From positions 1 to 6,011 of the forward strand of contig JAGGXT010000330.1 in assembly GCA_021162905.1 (NCBI GenBank): 6,011 nt of DNA, given 5' to 3'. Below are positions 4,660 through 6,011 of this stretch, piece after piece (the stretch's first letter is position 1; every line of letters begins with the position of its first letter). A program made the position numbers and the translations under genes. The stretch is from Candidatus Odinarchaeota archaeon. Lineage in GTDB: Archaea; Asgardarchaeota; JAGGXT01. The notes beneath the pieces were generated by a model. The model did not search any database. It saw only the letters and a list, made by a program, of their open reading frames with translations, and had not been told where the DNA came from.

Positions 4660-5485
4660 GGCTTTGATAGCGGCTCTTCTGGCTGGCAGCCTTTGTGGAG
4701 TTCTTGGTACATATCTTCGAAAACTTGGATTATTAACGTTATGTTTCACAGTTGCTCATGCAGCCCTTGCTGGAGCAGCTTTCTCAATTCTTTTTTCTAC
4801 ATCACCTGAACTAACGGCCTTTTCTTTTAGTGTCATCGCGGCGTTTATTGTAGAGATTCTATACTATAAGGTTGGTATTGAAAGGGAAATTATTTCAATG
4901 TGCACTTTTTCTTTGTCTTCTGCTCTTGCAATGTTTGCCATATATATGACTCCATCCGTAACTTTAACATCTGAAACAGCATCACTAATCCTTTGGGGAA
5001 GCATCTTAGCAGCGACTCCCGCAAAAATAATTCTTCTTACATTTCTTTCAATATCCCTAATCATATACATTTTATCATTTAAGCTTGAAATAGACACTTT
5101 GCTTTTCGATATTAAGCTTGCCGAGGCCGAGGGTGTCAATATACAGTTCCACTCAACAGTACTATTGGTATTGACGGCCATCGCCATCTCAATTATTTTA
5201 AAACTTACCGGAGGATTCTTGGTTTTTGCACTCCTTTTTAATCCAATAGCAGCGGTTGAAAGACTTTCATATAAAAGGCAACCGCTATTAGGAGGTATCG
5301 TTGGAGGCATTTCTGGGATCATAGGTGTCGTGATAAGCTATGTTTTTGATACTCCAATAGGGGCAACAATAGCTGTTACTGCAAGCCTTATGTTAATAAC
5401 AGGAGTAAGTATATCAAGCATATTAGAATACCTTAGAAAGAAGAACCTAAAAACTGCATTAAATAATTCCAATCCGTATAACTGA
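4631..5485 (+). CDS. ABC-3 family metal permease (ZnuB-like)
   Basis: Membrane subunit of the importer, 284 residues, the normal family length. ABC-3 hallmarks are LAGSLCGVLGTYLRKLGLL (17-35), followed by TVAHAALAGAAF (40-51), the counterpart of the conserved SHAxxPG region, and GGFLVFALLFNPIAAVERL near 193-211, which matches the G-x-L-L-x-A-L-L-x-x-P motif. About eight or nine membrane helices are visible, including 5-29, 37-57, 62-79, 89-107, 130-150, 175-210, 220-240 and 243-265. The C-terminus is short and polar. The ATG at 4631 has GGTGA 6 bases upstream and lies 29 bp inside the ATPase gene; a second ATG at 4640 is possible. It is the last gene of the operon: nothing coding follows on the plus strand. 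It forms a homodimer in known importers of this type. Confidence 0.9.
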   Translation: MIFMTLLFIEALIAALLAGSLCGVLGTYLRKLGLLTLCFTVAHAALAGAAFSILFSTSPELTAFSFSVIAAFIVEILYYKVGIEREIISMCTFSLSSALAMFAIYMTPSVTLTSETASLILWGSILAATPAKIILLTFLSISLIIYILSFKLEIDTLLFDIKLAEAEGVNIQFHSTVLLVLTAIAISIILKLTGGFLVFALLFNPIAAVERLSYKRQPLLGGIVGGISGIIGVVISYVFDTPIGATIAVTASLMLITGVSISSILEYLRKKNLKTALNNSNPYN

Positions 5486-5570
5486 GGAGTAACGTTATTT
5501 CTAGATAAGCTAGCCTATTTTGTAATGGAAATTATCACAATAGTCGCTAGGCGAGACAGAAATAATAGTA

Positions 5571-5584
5571 TTTTATTTTACTTT
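5571..5584 (+). terminator. Candidate T-rich terminator of the metal operon
   Basis: Two T4 runs and a T3 run (TTTTATTTTACTTT) lie about 85 bp after the permease stop, between convergent coding remnants. This is enough for archaeal oligo-T termination, but weak. The rest of 5486-5582 shows no gene. Confidence 0.3.
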
Positions 5585-5950
5585 AAATTAATTCTTTTAC
5601 TTCAGAAATAATATCTCTATACGTGAATCTCCTAATTCAAGAATTTTACCATTAGCATGTTTATGATTTGGGTAGGTTGCGATCTTAAGATGGTGGGTGC
5701 GTTATCATAACGAAGAACAGATTTATTATTATTTTTCACAAGCGTATATGAGTATCTAATTATTTTTCCAGCAGGGAGGAACACATATACATCTAAAATG
5801 TATGTTCTTTAATGATAGCTCTTAACTTAAAACTGCCTGTATTTGGATTATTTTTAGTTATTCTAATATTTAATAAGTTTGATACGTTTTACGTTTTAGT
5901 CCTTTTAATATATTAGTAACTTCTTCAACTCTCTTTAATACGCTTCTCAA
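5583..5950 (-). pseudogene. tumE: TumE-family toxin gene broken by several frameshifts
   Basis: No open frame is long here, but three minus-strand frames chain into one recognisable protein. Reading from high to low coordinates: VEEVTNILKGLKRKTYQ (start possibly TTG at 5950), then NLLNIRITKNNPNTGSFKLR and AIIKEHTF up to 5796. The next frame gives DVYVFLPAGKIIRYSYTL and VLRYDNAP up to 5698. After another shift come HHLKIATYPNHKHANGKILE and LGDS, and finally TYRDIISEVKELI with a TAA at 5585-5583. The RYSY...RYDNAPHH...TxPxHKH pattern is the hallmark of TumE/DUF6516 toxins (known to me from family knowledge). The assembled length of about 120 residues is normal. Breaks lie near 5870-5890, at 5794-5795, at 5696-5697 and near 5624-5627; the last three each look like one missing base. 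As written it cannot make the toxin. The N-terminal part is the least certain. Confidence 0.72.
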
Positions 5951-6011
5951 TTTCTTTCAGCTCTTCCTCAATTTTTTCAAGAGCCTCAACTAGCGCATCC
6001 CATTCTAAAAA
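5925..6011 (-). CDS. 3' end of a coiled-coil protein gene, possible antitoxin partner of the TumE remnant
   Basis: Partial gene entering from the right edge. The last 28 codons read FLEWDALVEALEKIEEELKE then IEKRIKES and end with TGA at 5927-5925. The heptad-like spacing of L, I and A with alternating E and K predicts a coiled coil. It is in the same orientation and directly upstream of the TumE remnant, whose N-terminal frame starts inside or just after it. TumE toxins are encoded next to their antitoxins, so this may be the partner; too little is in the window to identify a DNA-binding domain. The consistent amphipathic pattern up to the stop is the evidence that it is coding. Confidence 0.6.
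   Translation of the reverse strand, partial: FLEWDALVEALEKIEEELKEIEKRIKES

Noticed and set aside
4864..5322. 152-codon open frame on the minus strand inside the permease gene
   Set aside because: It is antisense to a clear ABC-3 permease with family motifs; the translation has low-complexity hydrophobic and serine-rich composition and no promoter or ribosome binding site.
5550..5562. TCGC-TAG-GCGA mini-hairpin after the permease
   Set aside because: A 4-bp stem with no adjacent T-run is too weak to call as a terminator or RNA structure.
5525..5614. Short plus-strand frame starting MEIITIVARRD
   Set aside because: Only about 29 codons, no ribosome binding site, and it overlaps the 3' end of the TumE remnant on the other strand.
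1..6011. CRISPR arrays, tRNA or rRNA genes, insertion-sequence ends, box C/D guide RNAs
   Set aside because: No regularly spaced direct repeats, no cloverleaf-like sequences, no transposase motifs, and no correctly spaced box C and box D pair in intergenic DNA were found on reading both strands.

Overview
The window (AT-rich, roughly one third G+C by eye) looks archaeal, most likely from a hyperthermophilic Thermoproteota (Desulfurococcales or a relative). This is an inference from several features: TATA-box promoters with purine-rich upstream elements; one gene positioned for leaderless transcription; GGAGG and GGTGA ribosome binding sites; a binding protein with both a signal peptide and a C-terminal membrane anchor; and a high density of archaeal-type toxin-antitoxin (TA) genes. 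No rRNA, tRNA, CRISPR array or insertion sequence was seen.

Left part (1-1733). An unrecognised small gene, apparently frameshifted in a T7 run, is followed by a VapB-like ribbon-helix-helix antitoxin. Its VapC toxin survives only as a stump of about 40 codons with the first catalytic Asp changed to Asn. Convergent to this is an intact HEPN/MNT module on the minus strand: HepT-like toxin with RX4HXY, then MntA-like nucleotidyltransferase antitoxin with GSX10DXD. A 14-bp perfect palindrome lies between the hepT TATA box and the gene.

Middle (1734-2526). An orphan multi-pass membrane protein of unknown function sits behind a good leaderless promoter. After it comes about 250 bp of regulatory DNA containing a T-tract terminator candidate, a set of AGTG(A/C)T half-sites, a TATA box and a perfect 12+4+12 inverted repeat placed where transcription should start.

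Core operon (2527-5485). Four overlapping plus-strand genes encode a ZnuA/TroA-like metal-binding lipoprotein-type receptor (here membrane-anchored by a C-terminal helix), an FmdE-domain protein, an ABC ATPase and an ABC-3 family permease. Together they make a metal-uptake ABC importer with an extra cytoplasmic FmdE-family protein that probably handles the same metal. The inverted repeat upstream is the obvious candidate operator for metal-dependent repression. The receptor departs from the usual ZnuA ligand set, so the metal is not certain to be zinc.

Right part (5486-6011). There is no intact gene, but the minus strand holds a clear TumE-family (DUF6516-like) toxin broken by at least three frameshifts. 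Just upstream of it is the 3' end of a coiled-coil protein gene that runs off the window and may be its antitoxin partner. The window is thus a metal-import operon between TA modules in different states: one intact and two decayed. Several breaks are single-base changes in or next to short homopolymers, so assembly error must be excluded before calling them true decay.
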